Virus record (IMG/VR): IMGVR_UViG_3300025168_000145 | Coordinates: 1 to 47,442 of that record | Length of the DNA stretch: 47,442 bases | Source of the DNA: a virus | Strand: one strand, 5' to 3' | Shown here: piece by piece, positions 26,230 to 35,938 of the stretch | Layout: every line of letters starts with the position of its first letter | Numbering within the stretch: the stretch's first letter is position 1 | Translations under genes and position numbers: made by a program | Notes under the pieces: generated by a model | Told to the model about the DNA's origin: nothing | The model's input: only the letters and a program-made list of their open reading frames with translations | Database searches by the model: none

Positions 26230-29200
26230 TATACGTTGTATATTATGTTTTTAGCAATTCCTATTCCTTGGAAATTAAACGCGCTTGTATCTAAATCAGC
26301 GCTAGCGTCGCCTTTTATATAATTGAACCACTTCCCTTCTTTCTCTATGAATTCAGTGACAGTTCCATTTTCTTGATCTGTAACTATACTTTCACAAATC
26401 CAACCCTCATCACCATCGTAATTCAAGGTGTTAAAGTTTTTAATAGCAGTTGGAGATTCATTGAATACAAATTTTACAGTGGAGGGTTCTACGGTTCCTC
26501 CATAAAACGTATTCCTAGCTTCATTATCGTGTTTATAACATAATCCATTTTTAAACGTATAATAATCTCCAGACATACTAACTCCAGATTCTTGTATGAA
26601 TGATTTAAAACTAACCCAACCTTTTACATCTTCACTGTAAGTTATAGTTTTAGAATCAGGCCAAGTTGTAGATCCCGTGTCTATTGTTAAGTTGTAATCA
26701 TTTTTATAAGTATCAAAACTACCGATAAGATTGTAATCAAGATTTTTAAATTCATCTTTAAACCATTTACTCATACCGGCGTCGGATATAGGAGTTAGTC
26801 CATCCATTGATAATCTTAATACTGCTCCACGTTGTCTATCTGTAAAATAAGCTCTGTAAGATTCTTTAGCAAATGATTCTGGATTTTTAGATATACCATA
26901 GTCTCCAACAAAAGGATTTGCATCACCTAAAACCATGTTCGTTGCTACTAACTGTGGATTTCCATCCGCGTTATATAAAGCGTTTTTATTAGCTGTAATT
27001 CCTACTACTCTGTCTTCACAAAATGCAATTAAACTTATTCTCCTTGAAAATAATTTTTGTATACTACCGTAAGTTGGATTTAAATCTTTTGTAATTTTTT
27101 CAGCCATTATAAACTGATTAAGATTATTTACTCCACTTGTAGAATTGTAAATTCCAGAATAAATCATCCCACTCTTTCTATGTTCTTCTACGTAAGGTCT
27201 ATCTAAGGTCGCACTTGCTTTAACTCCATTCGTTATAGTCATAGAATTAAAATCGTCTCTAATTCTATTAGATTCTACTCCATTAAGAAATGAAAAACAA
27301 TTATACCAACCCAATCCAGTTTCCATATCTAAACCTAGATCATCAATCATTGTAAACGTCGTTCTATAATTACCACTAGGAGTAACTGCTGAGTTCATAT
27401 TAGAACCAAGTTTTATAGTTGTATAACTACCATCATCTCTAATAAACCTTACCTTCGCGTCATTGTAATCAACTACAGTTGTTTCGTCTTCTTCTAATCT
27501 ATTAACCCCAGGGGTAATCGTAAATTCCAATGGGTAACTATTAGCGAAACCAGCTAAAGTGACATTCTCGTATATATTAATAGCGCCTTGTCTAGCCTCT
27601 GGTATATCTGGAAATTCCACTCTACAACCTACTTGAGCAAATAACTCGTTAGTATTTTCGTTTATTTTTATAGGATGAGCTTGACCTGCTTCGTAATAAA
27701 TATCTAAATCAACATTGTCTTTAGATTCCGTTTCCCATATAGCTGGATTTGTAGCTACTTCACCAGAAGCCAAAAACGAATCCGTCCCTATAAATTCTAT
27801 TGTATCGTGTCTAATAGCGTTTATATTAGTACCGTTAGTAGGATTAAACGTGTTAGCCGTTGGATTTTGATCTAGCTCTAAGATATAGACAAGTCTTCTG
27901 TTGCTTCGTTTTCCAAATCCATACAATCTATTTTCTAAATCCCCTTGATCTACAGTACCACTTGCACCACCTCCATCACCATTTGCATCAACAGTAGAAG
28001 CGTAGTCAATAACATTAAGTTCAATGTCTCTATAACTACCACGAAGACCTTGTCCACTCGTTTGGTGTGGATTTGTTTCTCTTCCCGCTCTCCAATTATG
28101 ATGGTTGTATACTTTTTTAACCTTACAAGATTTTATTGTGTATACTTTGTTTGCGGTATCACCCTTAAATCTAAATTTTTTACCAGGTGTTTTCAGGTGC
28201 ATTACAAAGTCAGCTATCAAACCTCCTGGATCACCATCTGGACCATACGTTGGATCCCATTGTCTATCGTGATCTTCTTGGAAATTAGTATCATAACCGC
28301 TAACTGGAATAACACAATTGTTTCCATTCGCATCAATTGACGTGATATTTTTAGCTCTATTCCAACTGTTATCTGGTTTCTCCATAAGAACACCGTTAGG
28401 ATTCGTGCCAACGTTAGTATAAGCAGTTGCTACATTAAAATAATTTGAGCCAGTAGAAGTACCGTCAAAAACACCTCCACCATGTATGCCTTGTAGTTCT
28501 CTAGATATGTCGTTAATATTTAGTGGTTGACTAGCGAACGTACCGTCAAATAAATCAACACCTGGACCAAGAAAAGAAAGATGCATGTAAAACCTACTGT
28601 TAGAAACACCGTAGGTGTTTTCTATATTTGTGTTAAACATACTGGTTTTCCATCTTCTAATTCCATCAGGTCTACCCAATACATCCGTACCGTTACTAGT
28701 GTGGGTATCGTCAGTTGTAATTATACCTTCCAAACCATTTATTAACTTTGTGTTTGGTAAAGGTAACGCTGATGATAAATCATATTTGATCCAATCTTTA
28801 TAAGTAGTTCCGCTTATAACTGTACTTCCGAAATTCGCAAAATTACCCGAGTCACTAGAAGGCCAACTTATAGATTGTAAATACGTTGTTGGTGTCCAAG
28901 ATCTTACTCCACTTGCTGGAATTTGACTACTAGTACAATGGTAAGAAATATCAGTCACAGCGCTAATGTCTCCACCGCTAAAACCATAACCACCTTCTCT
29001 AGCATACTCTCCATGCTGCACGGAGGATACAAACGTATTATCTATAAAAAACCTACAGCCACCGTTATTAATCATTGAGCTCAGAATATTATCCCAGGCT
29101 CCTCTACTTCGCGTAGTACTAGAATCCGAATTAGAAATATCTGCTGTATTACCATCTACACCGGCAGTTGTAGGAATAGCTGAATAATCTCCGTTATAAG

Positions 29201-32200
29201 TATTATTTAGTAATCCACCGACGTAAGGTGAACTACCGCCGGGATTGCTACTAGGATTATTGTTTATAGTATTTAATACATCTGCTTGCCAATTTACATT
29301 TTGAAAAGCTGCTACTACGTGGTTTATTTGAACATCTCCACTTTCAACAAATTTTAATTCGTTATTAATTAAATCACTTGCTAGTATTTTAACAAAAAAT
29401 CTGCCAGAAAAAGCTTCTAAGTCTTTTTCTACTTTCTTTTCAATTTTAACTGTTATATCTGCGTGAAAATCATTAGCGTTTGTAGAAGCACCACTACCAC
29501 TGTCATGACCATCACTTAAAATCAAAGTACTATCAACAGCTGTTATAGCTTTGTTTAATTTTATACGGTATTCATCCGGCGCTCCTTCTCCACCACTTTC
29601 AACTTGAACTATTCTATATTTTTCTGAGTGTTGGGTGTTAAAAACGTTTAATTCTTTAGAAAAAGAGAAGTATAAACTACCATCGGAAACTTGAAAAGCA
29701 TCTCCCCACTCGCCCTGTATAAGTCTAGCACCTCCGTTATCCTTCCAAACACCTCCGTTTATTATAAACGTGTTGTTGTTAGTGTTGGTATTAAGAGGTA
29801 AAAAATCTTCGTCGTGAAACAATCCATCGGCAGCAAAACTAGTACCGGTACCAGTGGAATCTGTGTTTAAAATACCTGTATTATCACTAGCTGTATTAGT
29901 TATTTCACCCATGCTTATATACTTATACTTAATAGCACTAGGAGCTTCATTTTGAACATCTAAAACTCTAAATTTGTTATCTTCAAATACCTGTGTGTCT
30001 GAATTTATTGTTCTTTTAAGTATTATATAATCATCTTTAGAAATTTTATTTCTATCGGAAGAAGCAAATGATAACCACACGTGATCTTCTGAATCAAGAT
30101 CTTCTAAGGTAGGTGTATAAAGAGCATCCATTACTAAATTGTAGTATTCTCCAGAAGTTTCTTTTACATAAAATTTATAATAATCCGCCCAAGTTGGATG
30201 AGCCGATTTAATCTCAGCGTTCAATTGTAGGGGATAACTAGCTAATGGTAAATTATGTTCAGCGTCTTCAAATGGAACCACTACAGAAGATTCCGCAGAG
30301 GTAAATACAGGGGTTTCTCTACCGAACTCATCTCCATATACGACTCCTAATTGATAATTTCTTTGAGATTTTACAGATGGTAATCCGCCTTCGTTAAACG
30401 TAATATTATTTTGATTACTTGAAGACACTTCCACTATTTCAACGTTATCTATACTACCTTCAAACGCATCTGAAACTGTTGTTATGGTTGGAGTATCAAA
30501 TTGAAGTATATCACCGTTGAGATAAAGAGGTGATCCAGAACTCGTTTGACTTATAAAAGAAACATCAGTTAACGTTATAGTATTACCGTTTATAGCTGTT
30601 ATTTCATTATCTAAAGTGTTCGCGGGGTCTATTGATATCCACGTACCATAGATACTACCTGCGCCAACTGGTTGCATTTGCTGAGTTGGATTACCACTTG
30701 CATCGAGAGTTAGAACGTTAAAAACATACTGGAGTTTGTCACCAACGCTCAATCCACTTACATCGAATAACTCCACGGTATTGCTTACATTTACCGCGGT
30801 TGGATATGTTGTAAACGTGTTTGGTGTAACCGTTGTTACTGCTTGACTTTCTATCCAAAATTTACCATTAAAACTAATTGGATCATTACTACTTGGTAAC
30901 ATAGTAAGCGTTTCTTCGTAATGATGAGTATCTCCTGTGGTAAGATTTAGAGCGATAAGATCAATATCTTCTTTAATATAATCACCGGATGTACCTACGC
31001 CGTTAGTTCCATTTGTTAATCTAATACTAAGATTTCCAGATTGGTAATTTACAACATCAAAAGCAATTTTGTATTCAGTTCCAGCGGCTCCCCAACCACC
31101 GTTATTTGGATATACCATTTTTTCAAATGCTGGAGCGGGGGTTCCTGCGGTACCAAAATCAATCACTTTATCTGTATCGTTCCAAGTTACATTCGCGTCT
31201 AAAACCCAAGGATTTGAACTGGTTAAAAAATTATAATTAGTTATTAAATTTTGATATAAAAATGTATCAAAAGAATTTTCACTAACACTTCTTACCGCGT
31301 AACTAGAACTTATTTTAGGGAAAAACGAAGTGTCTGTGTAGTTTTGTTTATAATTTCCGTAAACAATTCTATTTCCAGTTACTTCTTGTGCTAACGCTGT
31401 TTTTGGAACATTATCCCACGGTCTTAACAATTGATTTTCTGGAGTAGCAGCGTATATATTTTCGCTTTTAACTACAAACTTACCGTCATAAACAGAACCT
31501 GAATTAAAACCACTTGCGGAGACGGATGTGTTTGATGAATCTTTTAAATCAATAACTTCCATTATATAAACAACATTAGAATTTTCTTGTTTATACAAAA
31601 GATCTATCTGTACTACATCTAACGGCATATTAGGAGAAATAAAATCATATAATTCAATTGATTCTATCATATTAACCATACCCGCGTTGTAGGGTTCTTT
31701 TTCTGAATACGCCGTGTTAGAATCGTGCAACTCGCCATCTTGGTTTGTTGGATATTGAGAATTAAACACTACATCTGTAAACGGTCCAAACGCAGAGTAC
31801 TCTCCATCATCGTATCTATATCTATAAGAAAATCTAGGGAATATAGTTTTGAATAAAGGATTTTTGTTATCTGAAGCTGCTGGATTTATTTTAACACTTA
31901 AAGTTTTTAAAGGTTTTTTCTTTATTACGGTAATATGTTCTTCTGTTACATCTACAGTAGTATTAGTTCCATCTACAAATAATTTTGAGTGAGTAGTTAA
32001 ATTAGTGTGAGTATTTAATTTAAAGGAATCAATATTTATTTTTTTAGGTTCATTAACTCCATCTGTCCAAAATAAAAGATTATCAATTACATTAATCCCA
32101 GTTATTATATTACCGTGTTCAAACTTTAGAACGCTGTTATCAGTATCAACTAAAACCGGAGTAATAGCACTGTCTTTTGTATATTCTACAATAGCGCTTA

Positions 32201-32504
32201 CGTGCGTTCCAGCCGTACCATCATTAGTTGTAATAAACGAATATAAAACATCGTTTTTTTCATCAGCAATAGATCCCACGCACTCGTAACCAGAAGTAAT
32301 AATAGCACTGGTGTTAGTATTAACAGCGCTATTCCCAGGCACCACAGTATTCCCCAATATATTTTGTACAGTTCCAATATCTGCTCCGTCAGAAGTTGAA
32401 ACTTGTATATTCAATGCGTCTCTATATTGTCCATTTGGAACTATTCTTTCGTCAAGGTCTTTGTTCATTTTACCTTGAGAGAAAGTGTTTTTAATCTCTG
32501 GCAT
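26229..32504 (-). CDS. giant tail / stabilisation protein (2091 aa)
   Basis: The start FSQGKMNKDLDERIVPNGQY leading to RDALNIQVS is characteristic of phage 'stabilisation' or tail-muzzle proteins that close the tail of short-tailed phages. A CBM4/9-like beta insertion starts near residue 420 (ITNYNFLTSSNPWV) and reaches about 690 (DNVEIVEVSSS). The C-terminal third carries a conserved-looking core, near 1830-1900, with YRAYFTDRQRGAVLRLSMDG and later GWVSFKSFIQESGVSMSGDY. It has no enzyme signature. It lies directly after the connector and ring genes, in the place of the tail tube or muzzle. The tail assignment is good; naming a specific component would be over-interpretation. Confidence 0.8.
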   Translation of the reverse strand: MPEIKNTFSQGKMNKDLDERIVPNGQYRDALNIQVSTSDGADIGTVQNILGNTVVPGNSAVNTNTSAIITSGYECVGSIADEKNDVLYSFITTNDGTAGTHVSAIVEYTKDSAITPVLVDTDNSVLKFEHGNIITGINVIDNLLFWTDGVNEPKKINIDSFKLNTHTNLTTHSKLFVDGTNTTVDVTEEHITVIKKKPLKTLSVKINPAASDNKNPLFKTIFPRFSYRYRYDDGEYSAFGPFTDVVFNSQYPTNQDGELHDSNTAYSEKEPYNAGMVNMIESIELYDFISPNMPLDVVQIDLLYKQENSNVVYIMEVIDLKDSSNTSVSASGFNSGSVYDGKFVVKSENIYAATPENQLLRPWDNVPKTALAQEVTGNRIVYGNYKQNYTDTSFFPKISSSYAVRSVSENSFDTFLYQNLITNYNFLTSSNPWVLDANVTWNDTDKVIDFGTAGTPAPAFEKMVYPNNGGWGAAGTEYKIAFDVVNYQSGNLSIRLTNGTNGVGTSGDYIKEDIDLIALNLTTGDTHHYEETLTMLPSSNDPISFNGKFWIESQAVTTVTPNTFTTYPTAVNVSNTVELFDVSGLSVGDKLQYVFNVLTLDASGNPTQQMQPVGAGSIYGTWISIDPANTLDNEITAINGNTITLTDVSFISQTSSGSPLYLNGDILQFDTPTITTVSDAFEGSIDNVEIVEVSSSNQNNITFNEGGLPSVKSQRNYQLGVVYGDEFGRETPVFTSAESSVVVPFEDAEHNLPLASYPLQLNAEIKSAHPTWADYYKFYVKETSGEYYNLVMDALYTPTLEDLDSEDHVWLSFASSDRNKISKDDYIILKRTINSDTQVFEDNKFRVLDVQNEAPSAIKYKYISMGEITNTASDNTGILNTDSTGTGTSFAADGLFHDEDFLPLNTNTNNNTFIINGGVWKDNGGARLIQGEWGDAFQVSDGSLYFSFSKELNVFNTQHSEKYRIVQVESGGEGAPDEYRIKLNKAITAVDSTLILSDGHDSGSGASTNANDFHADITVKIEKKVEKDLEAFSGRFFVKILASDLINNELKFVESGDVQINHVVAAFQNVNWQADVLNTINNNPSSNPGGSSPYVGGLLNNTYNGDYSAIPTTAGVDGNTADISNSDSSTTRSRGAWDNILSSMINNGGCRFFIDNTFVSSVQHGEYAREGGYGFSGGDISAVTDISYHCTSSQIPASGVRSWTPTTYLQSISWPSSDSGNFANFGSTVISGTTYKDWIKYDLSSALPLPNTKLINGLEGIITTDDTHTSNGTDVLGRPDGIRRWKTSMFNTNIENTYGVSNSRFYMHLSFLGPGVDLFDGTFASQPLNINDISRELQGIHGGGVFDGTSTGSNYFNVATAYTNVGTNPNGVLMEKPDNSWNRAKNITSIDANGNNCVIPVSGYDTNFQEDHDRQWDPTYGPDGDPGGLIADFVMHLKTPGKKFRFKGDTANKVYTIKSCKVKKVYNHHNWRAGRETNPHQTSGQGLRGSYRDIELNVIDYASTVDANGDGGGASGTVDQGDLENRLYGFGKRSNRRLVYILELDQNPTANTFNPTNGTNINAIRHDTIEFIGTDSFLASGEVATNPAIWETESKDNVDLDIYYEAGQAHPIKINENTNELFAQVGCRVEFPDIPEARQGAINIYENVTLAGFANSYPLEFTITPGVNRLEEDETTVVDYNDAKVRFIRDDGSYTTIKLGSNMNSAVTPSGNYRTTFTMIDDLGLDMETGLGWYNCFSFLNGVESNRIRDDFNSMTITNGVKASATLDRPYVEEHRKSGMIYSGIYNSTSGVNNLNQFIMAEKITKDLNPTYGSIQKLFSRRISLIAFCEDRVVGITANKNALYNADGNPQLVATNMVLGDANPFVGDYGISKNPESFAKESYRAYFTDRQRGAVLRLSMDGLTPISDAGMSKWFKDEFKNLDYNLIGSFDTYKNDYNLTIDTGSTTWPDSKTITYSEDVKGWVSFKSFIQESGVSMSGDYYTFKNGLCYKHDNEARNTFYGGTVEPSTVKFVFNESPTAIKNFNTLNYDGDEGWICESIVTDQENGTVTEFIEKEGKWFNYIKGDASADLDTSAFNFQGIGIAKNIIYNV

Positions 32505-32507
32505 ATA

Positions 32508-34079
32508 TTAGTGTTTTATATGTTTCGATTTACCTCTTAGTATTTGAGTTAATTCTTCTAATTTGATATTTGATAACCTTAATTTAGCTTGTCTTGTTGC
32601 TGCGAACTTTTCTTTTTTATATCTTTGTACAATGTATTCTTGGGTGTTTGCCCTTGTAGATAATATAGCGTACATAATCCATTTATACATAGCTTCTTCT
32701 GCAAATTTATGTACTTGCATTTCTCCATCAGTACCTAAACTATCACTTATATAATCTAATATCACGGTTTTTCCCGATACGTTAGAACTAAAATTAATTA
32801 GTCCTTTTAAATTATCTATATAAAAAGATCCATTAACTTGAGCATGTTGAGGATCTAATCCATATCTTTTTTGGTTGTTTGGCCAGTATGTATCATCTTG
32901 GTAATCATCTTGATTTTCAGATGGTGTTGCAGATTTATAATTTGTCCAGGTTGTAGAATCACCATCATTTTCATTATCTAGCGGTAAGTTTGGTGATACC
33001 CCCTCATATCCAACTGAAATAGTGTCTATTGTATTCGTACTTATATTAGCACTAAGACTCAAGAAAGGCGTATGACTAGTGATTAATACGTATAATGTAT
33101 CATGTCCAACTACGTCTATGTTTTCTAATGTTTTTGTAATATCAGTTTCTCCAGCCACATTATTCCATTCTAATACTTCGTTATTTCCATTTGCATTTGG
33201 AAAAGAAGTGTTGCTGGTCGTACTATTAGTTCCTGGTAAAAAATTAGGACCATTATATCCACCACTAACTATTTGATCGTTTGTACCAGGATTATTCTTT
33301 TGTAAATTAGTATTCGGGTCTCCAGGTGTGGTACTGATACCAATTCTTAATATACCAGCACTTGCTTCACCTGATACTTCAGCGGCTGAACTACCCGTAG
33401 CGGTTATACTTAATTCATCTATATCCGTTACGGTGATTTCTTGCCAAACAGCATAAGCCCTACCAGTTGTAATTGGACTTGCTGGATTGTTATTTGTAAA
33501 AGCAAAAGGATTTGTAGATATCTGTAATTTTTCACTAATTACTTCAAGTATGTCTGAAAGAGCGCTTGTAGTAGTAACGTTCACGCTTGTAGAAATTGAA
33601 TTGTTTACAGCTGGATTTCTAAACCACGGTTGGATTAATGCGCTTGAAAAATTAGGATTTACTATGTTTAGACTTCCAGTTTGTGCGCTAAAATCATACG
33701 TTCCATCACTATCTTGTCTTATTTTAAATGGATTTGATGTTTTAGAAGTAGGGTATAACACGTGTTCTATACCAGACGAATCGCTCCACGCTAGTTTGGT
33801 ATAATTTACGTAATCACGAGGAAGTAGCATTGTATTAGACGGGGGAAGAGTTATTTCTTGAGATTTTATAGATTTAAAAGTATCGAAAGAAAGTTCTTGC
33901 ATGGCTCTTTGTGCGTGAAAAGCAACGTCAGTCTTCCTTGCTTTACTTATTATTTTTCCCTCTCCAACATAAACCACCATGAACTGATTTATAATATCTT
34001 CTAAAGAAGTAAATTGATAATTACCAAAACCACTACTTGCTTCATAATAATTTTGATCTGTTCCAGTTAGTAATCCCAT
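32508..34079 (-). CDS. ring / tail-tube-adaptor-like protein with beta insertion (523 aa)
   Basis: Conserved flanks (residues 1-135 with GFGNYQFTSLEDIINQFMV and LPRDYVNY, and 420-523 with SGKTVILDYIS, EAMYKWIMYAILS and a basic helical end) enclose a Thr/Asn-rich beta insertion of about 270 residues. The insertion includes INPNF-type strands and SVNVTTTSALSDILEV and has the character of a galactose-binding fold. The outer part fits a head-to-tail adaptor or ring that stacks on the portal. It ends with basic HIKH. It sits three bases downstream of the connector gene. The insertion may decorate the tail surface. Confidence 0.72.
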   Translation of the reverse strand: MGLLTGTDQNYYEASSGFGNYQFTSLEDIINQFMVVYVGEGKIISKARKTDVAFHAQRAMQELSFDTFKSIKSQEITLPPSNTMLLPRDYVNYTKLAWSDSSGIEHVLYPTSKTSNPFKIRQDSDGTYDFSAQTGSLNIVNPNFSSALIQPWFRNPAVNNSISTSVNVTTTSALSDILEVISEKLQISTNPFAFTNNNPASPITTGRAYAVWQEITVTDIDELSITATGSSAAEVSGEASAGILRIGISTTPGDPNTNLQKNNPGTNDQIVSGGYNGPNFLPGTNSTTSNTSFPNANGNNEVLEWNNVAGETDITKTLENIDVVGHDTLYVLITSHTPFLSLSANISTNTIDTISVGYEGVSPNLPLDNENDGDSTTWTNYKSATPSENQDDYQDDTYWPNNQKRYGLDPQHAQVNGSFYIDNLKGLINFSSNVSGKTVILDYISDSLGTDGEMQVHKFAEEAMYKWIMYAILSTRANTQEYIVQRYKKEKFAATRQAKLRLSNIKLEELTQILRGKSKHIKH

Positions 34080-34082
34080 TTA

Positions 34083-34793
34083 TTATTGTTTTTCTTGTTG
34101 AATATTCTTATTATCTTCTGCTCCTGCTATTTGGTACAACGCAGGATCTTTTAGCGTTATTCCAGCCAACCCTAATATTTTTATAACTAATTTTGTTTCT
34201 TCAGATGGGTGTAATTCAAAATCTACACTATTATCTTCGTTGTATTGAAAAGTTCCACCGACATTATATCCACTCCACTCTACTTTAACTGGCTTCCTAA
34301 TATAATTAATTACTATTGGATCCTCTGTGTGTGGATACATATAAAATTTATAATTATCTTTTATAACATAAACTGGACGAGAAAGAGTTGGTTTTAGAAG
34401 AGGAGATCTATTAATTTCTTCTATTTGGTTTGCGTTTATTTTTTCACAATTATAACCATTATACAAAACACTACCTATTTTATACGGGTTAGTAGTAGAA
34501 ACTCCTAAATTCCAAAATGTTTTAGCAGAGTTTATATTTTGTGTTTTTTGTACTTCAAAAATATGTATTTTTTCTTCTAAATAATTTAGCATATCTGAAT
34601 ACTCTGTATCATTTCCGAGTAATCTACCAAACTGATTTATATCGTAAAAATATTGCTCAAATATATCCATCTGAGCTTGGTTGGCAAATAAGTTAAACTC
34701 TTGAGGAGTTATATATCCTCTTTGTTCTTTATTAGCAAGAGCTAAAACTCTTTGATATACTGTATCTATACTTATGTTTTCTATATCTGCCAT
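34083..34793 (-). CDS. head-tail connector protein (236 aa)
   Basis: The N-terminal half is helical and starts MADIENISIDTVYQRVLALA, then NKEQRGYITPQEFNLFANQA. The second half is a beta-rich domain (KVEWSGYNV, FELHPSEETKLVIKIL). The block ...ANKEQRGYITPQEFNLFANQ recurs, from memory, in marine short-tailed phages next to portal and ring genes. The small size and position between the capsid/portal genes and the ring protein fit the P22-gp4-like or crAss-like connector. A 4-base gap separates it from the ring gene. The C-terminal Gln/Asp-rich tail (EDNKNIQQEKQ) is typical of exposed ends. Not confirmed by structure. Confidence 0.72.
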   Translation of the reverse strand: MADIENISIDTVYQRVLALANKEQRGYITPQEFNLFANQAQMDIFEQYFYDINQFGRLLGNDTEYSDMLNYLEEKIHIFEVQKTQNINSAKTFWNLGVSTTNPYKIGSVLYNGYNCEKINANQIEEINRSPLLKPTLSRPVYVIKDNYKFYMYPHTEDPIVINYIRKPVKVEWSGYNVGGTFQYNEDNSVDFELHPSEETKLVIKILGLAGITLKDPALYQIAGAEDNKNIQQEKQ

Positions 34794-34802
34794 ATTTGCT
34801 TT

Positions 34803-34970
34803 TTATTTTTTATAAGGGAAGACTTTGTTTAACGTTTCTTTTCTTTTATTGCAACCGCAATCTTTTTTTCCAACTGCTTTAGTTCCCATCTGCACTAAAC
34901 TCTTTATCCCAGTTAATCTTGTTATTTTTTCTATTGAGTCTCCTAGACCCTTTGATTTATTTGATTCCAT
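34803..34970 (-). CDS. small CGC-motif protein (55 aa)
   Basis: This is a 55-codon frame, ATG at 34970 to TAA at 34803, between the connector and the 278-residue gene. It reads KSKGLGDSIEKITRLTGIKS, followed by a basic region with DCGCNKRKETLNKVFPYKK at the end (Cys38 and Cys40). I recall this short KSKGLGDxIEKITxxTGI...DCGCxKRKExLNKxFPY pattern as a conserved small protein in marine phages next to connector genes. The Cys pair could bind metal. Coding bias and the block conservation argue for a real gene. Function unknown. A GC-rich hairpin lies just upstream at 34991-35014. Confidence 0.82.
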   Translation of the reverse strand: MESNKSKGLGDSIEKITRLTGIKSLVQMGTKAVGKKDCGCNKRKETLNKVFPYKK

Positions 34971-35027
34971 ATAATTTGTTTTTGTAGTTTGCGATCGCCC
35001 CGTAGAGCGACCGCATCTACAGTTTGA
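34971..35027. other. 57-base intergenic region with GC-rich hairpin
   Basis: This gap between the 278-residue gene and the 55-residue gene holds the hairpin described separately (34991-35014), surrounded by A/T-rich DNA and the leader of the small gene. No promoter consensus could be identified with confidence. Confidence 0.6.
34991..35014 (-). promoter_or_regulatory. GC-rich hairpin after the 278-residue gene
   Basis: On the minus strand the RNA reads gcggtcgc - 8-base loop - gcgatcgc. This gives an 8-bp stem with one G-U pair, extended outward by tgtag/ctaca (34983-34987 with 35017-35021). It is markedly GC-rich in an AT-rich genome. There is no U-run afterwards, so it is not a classical intrinsic terminator; an mRNA-stabilising or processing element at the 3' end of a transcript is more likely. 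Confidence 0.6.
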
Positions 35028-35864
35028 TTAATCGTTTAATCGTTTTTCTATATTTGTGTATATTTCCATACCTTCATCGGTTTTAAACCAATGCGCTAAA
35101 GCAGTGTATGGATGCTCGTCAAATGGTATTGTCATTAACTTTCTACCATTACTTCCCCACAAAAAGTTTCTTTGATCAGAAGACAATCTTAACGTTCCAG
35201 CTTCAACAGCTTTAATACCAAAGTTTCTAAGCATTACATTTTCATCATCTGCTAACTCTAAGAAGAGTTTAGGATTATTCCTCGCAAATATTAGTAAATC
35301 TCTTTTAAGTTCCTTAGAACTCAAATTAGATACTTTGGAGCCTTTTTCAACACGCATGATAGCCTCAGCCATGTCAATGTCAATATTTCTAGCCGCAATC
35401 AACGCGTCAACTTGCATATCTAGTATTTCTATTTGATCAGCTGCTTTTTGAACAGGTTTAAACTCGGTGTATATTGAATTATTGTCTGGATGATACAAAG
35501 ACAATAATTTTTGTAATGTAACTTTGTTTTTAGGAACATGCAAAGATCCGCTTCTAAATACAATATGTTCTAATCTTTGGTCACCTTTCATTTCGTCTAC
35601 AAATGGTGTTTTTTGATTTTGACAATATTTAAGTTCTCTTTCGTGTCCTTTTTCTTTATCAAAGTAGTATATGTTTGCGGATTTAATTGATCGTGAAAGA
35701 GGTTTGTCTCTTCCTTTTAAAACATATAATCTATCTTTAATTTCCCACTCGTTAGATGGTTTTAATCTTTCTCTTGTTTTTGGTTGCTCAACTACCGTTT
35801 CTTCAACCATTGTTTCTATTTGAGGTTCTACCTCAACTTTTTTTGTTTCTTGTTTTTTTGCCAT
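35028..35864 (-). CDS. protein sharing its N-terminus with the scaffold (278 aa)
   Basis: The first 35 residues are Lys/Glu-rich (MAKKQETKKVEVEPQIET then EETVVEQPKTRERL) and look like the start of the scaffold protein (MANKKVKITEEVVQEQVVEQ, then PKV). The leader upstream of both starts is also almost the same (TTAATT...TATATTATATTATGG). The rest is unrelated: mixed alpha/beta with FDKEKGHEREL, NQKTPFVDEM and LHVPKNKVTLQKLL. There is no catalytic motif that I can identify. It is bracketed by a strong terminator just before it and a GC hairpin just after it, so it may be transcribed or stabilised separately. A virion assembly role is inferred from neighbours only. Confidence 0.7.
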   Translation of the reverse strand: MAKKQETKKVEVEPQIETMVEETVVEQPKTRERLKPSNEWEIKDRLYVLKGRDKPLSRSIKSANIYYFDKEKGHERELKYCQNQKTPFVDEMKGDQRLEHIVFRSGSLHVPKNKVTLQKLLSLYHPDNNSIYTEFKPVQKAADQIEILDMQVDALIAARNIDIDMAEAIMRVEKGSKVSNLSSKELKRDLLIFARNNPKLFLELADDENVMLRNFGIKAVEAGTLRLSSDQRNFLWGSNGRKLMTIPFDEHPYTALAHWFKTDEGMEIYTNIEKRLND

Positions 35865-35894
35865 AATATAATATATAATAAAATTAATAAAAAT

Positions 35895-35924
35895 AAAGTA
35901 CCGAGGCCGAAGCCCCGGTTCTTT
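35895..35924 (-). terminator. intrinsic terminator after the major capsid gene
   Basis: On the minus strand, 15 bases after the capsid stop codon, the RNA folds as accggggc - UUCG - gcctcggt (arms 35912-35919 and 35900-35907, loop 35908-35911). This is an 8-bp stem with one G-U pair closed by the extra-stable C(UUCG)G tetraloop. An outer aaag/cttt stem follows after a single mismatch, and then a U-rich tract. This is a textbook rho-independent terminator or a partial attenuator that reduces read-through from the abundant capsid transcript into the 278-residue gene. Confidence 0.87.
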
Positions 35925-35938
35925 AATATAAATAATGC

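Noticed and set aside
35895-35924. Hairpin considered as an attachment site or origin
   Set aside because: The C(UUCG)G loop and the downstream U-rich tract are better explained by transcription termination, and no integrase or repeat copy is present.
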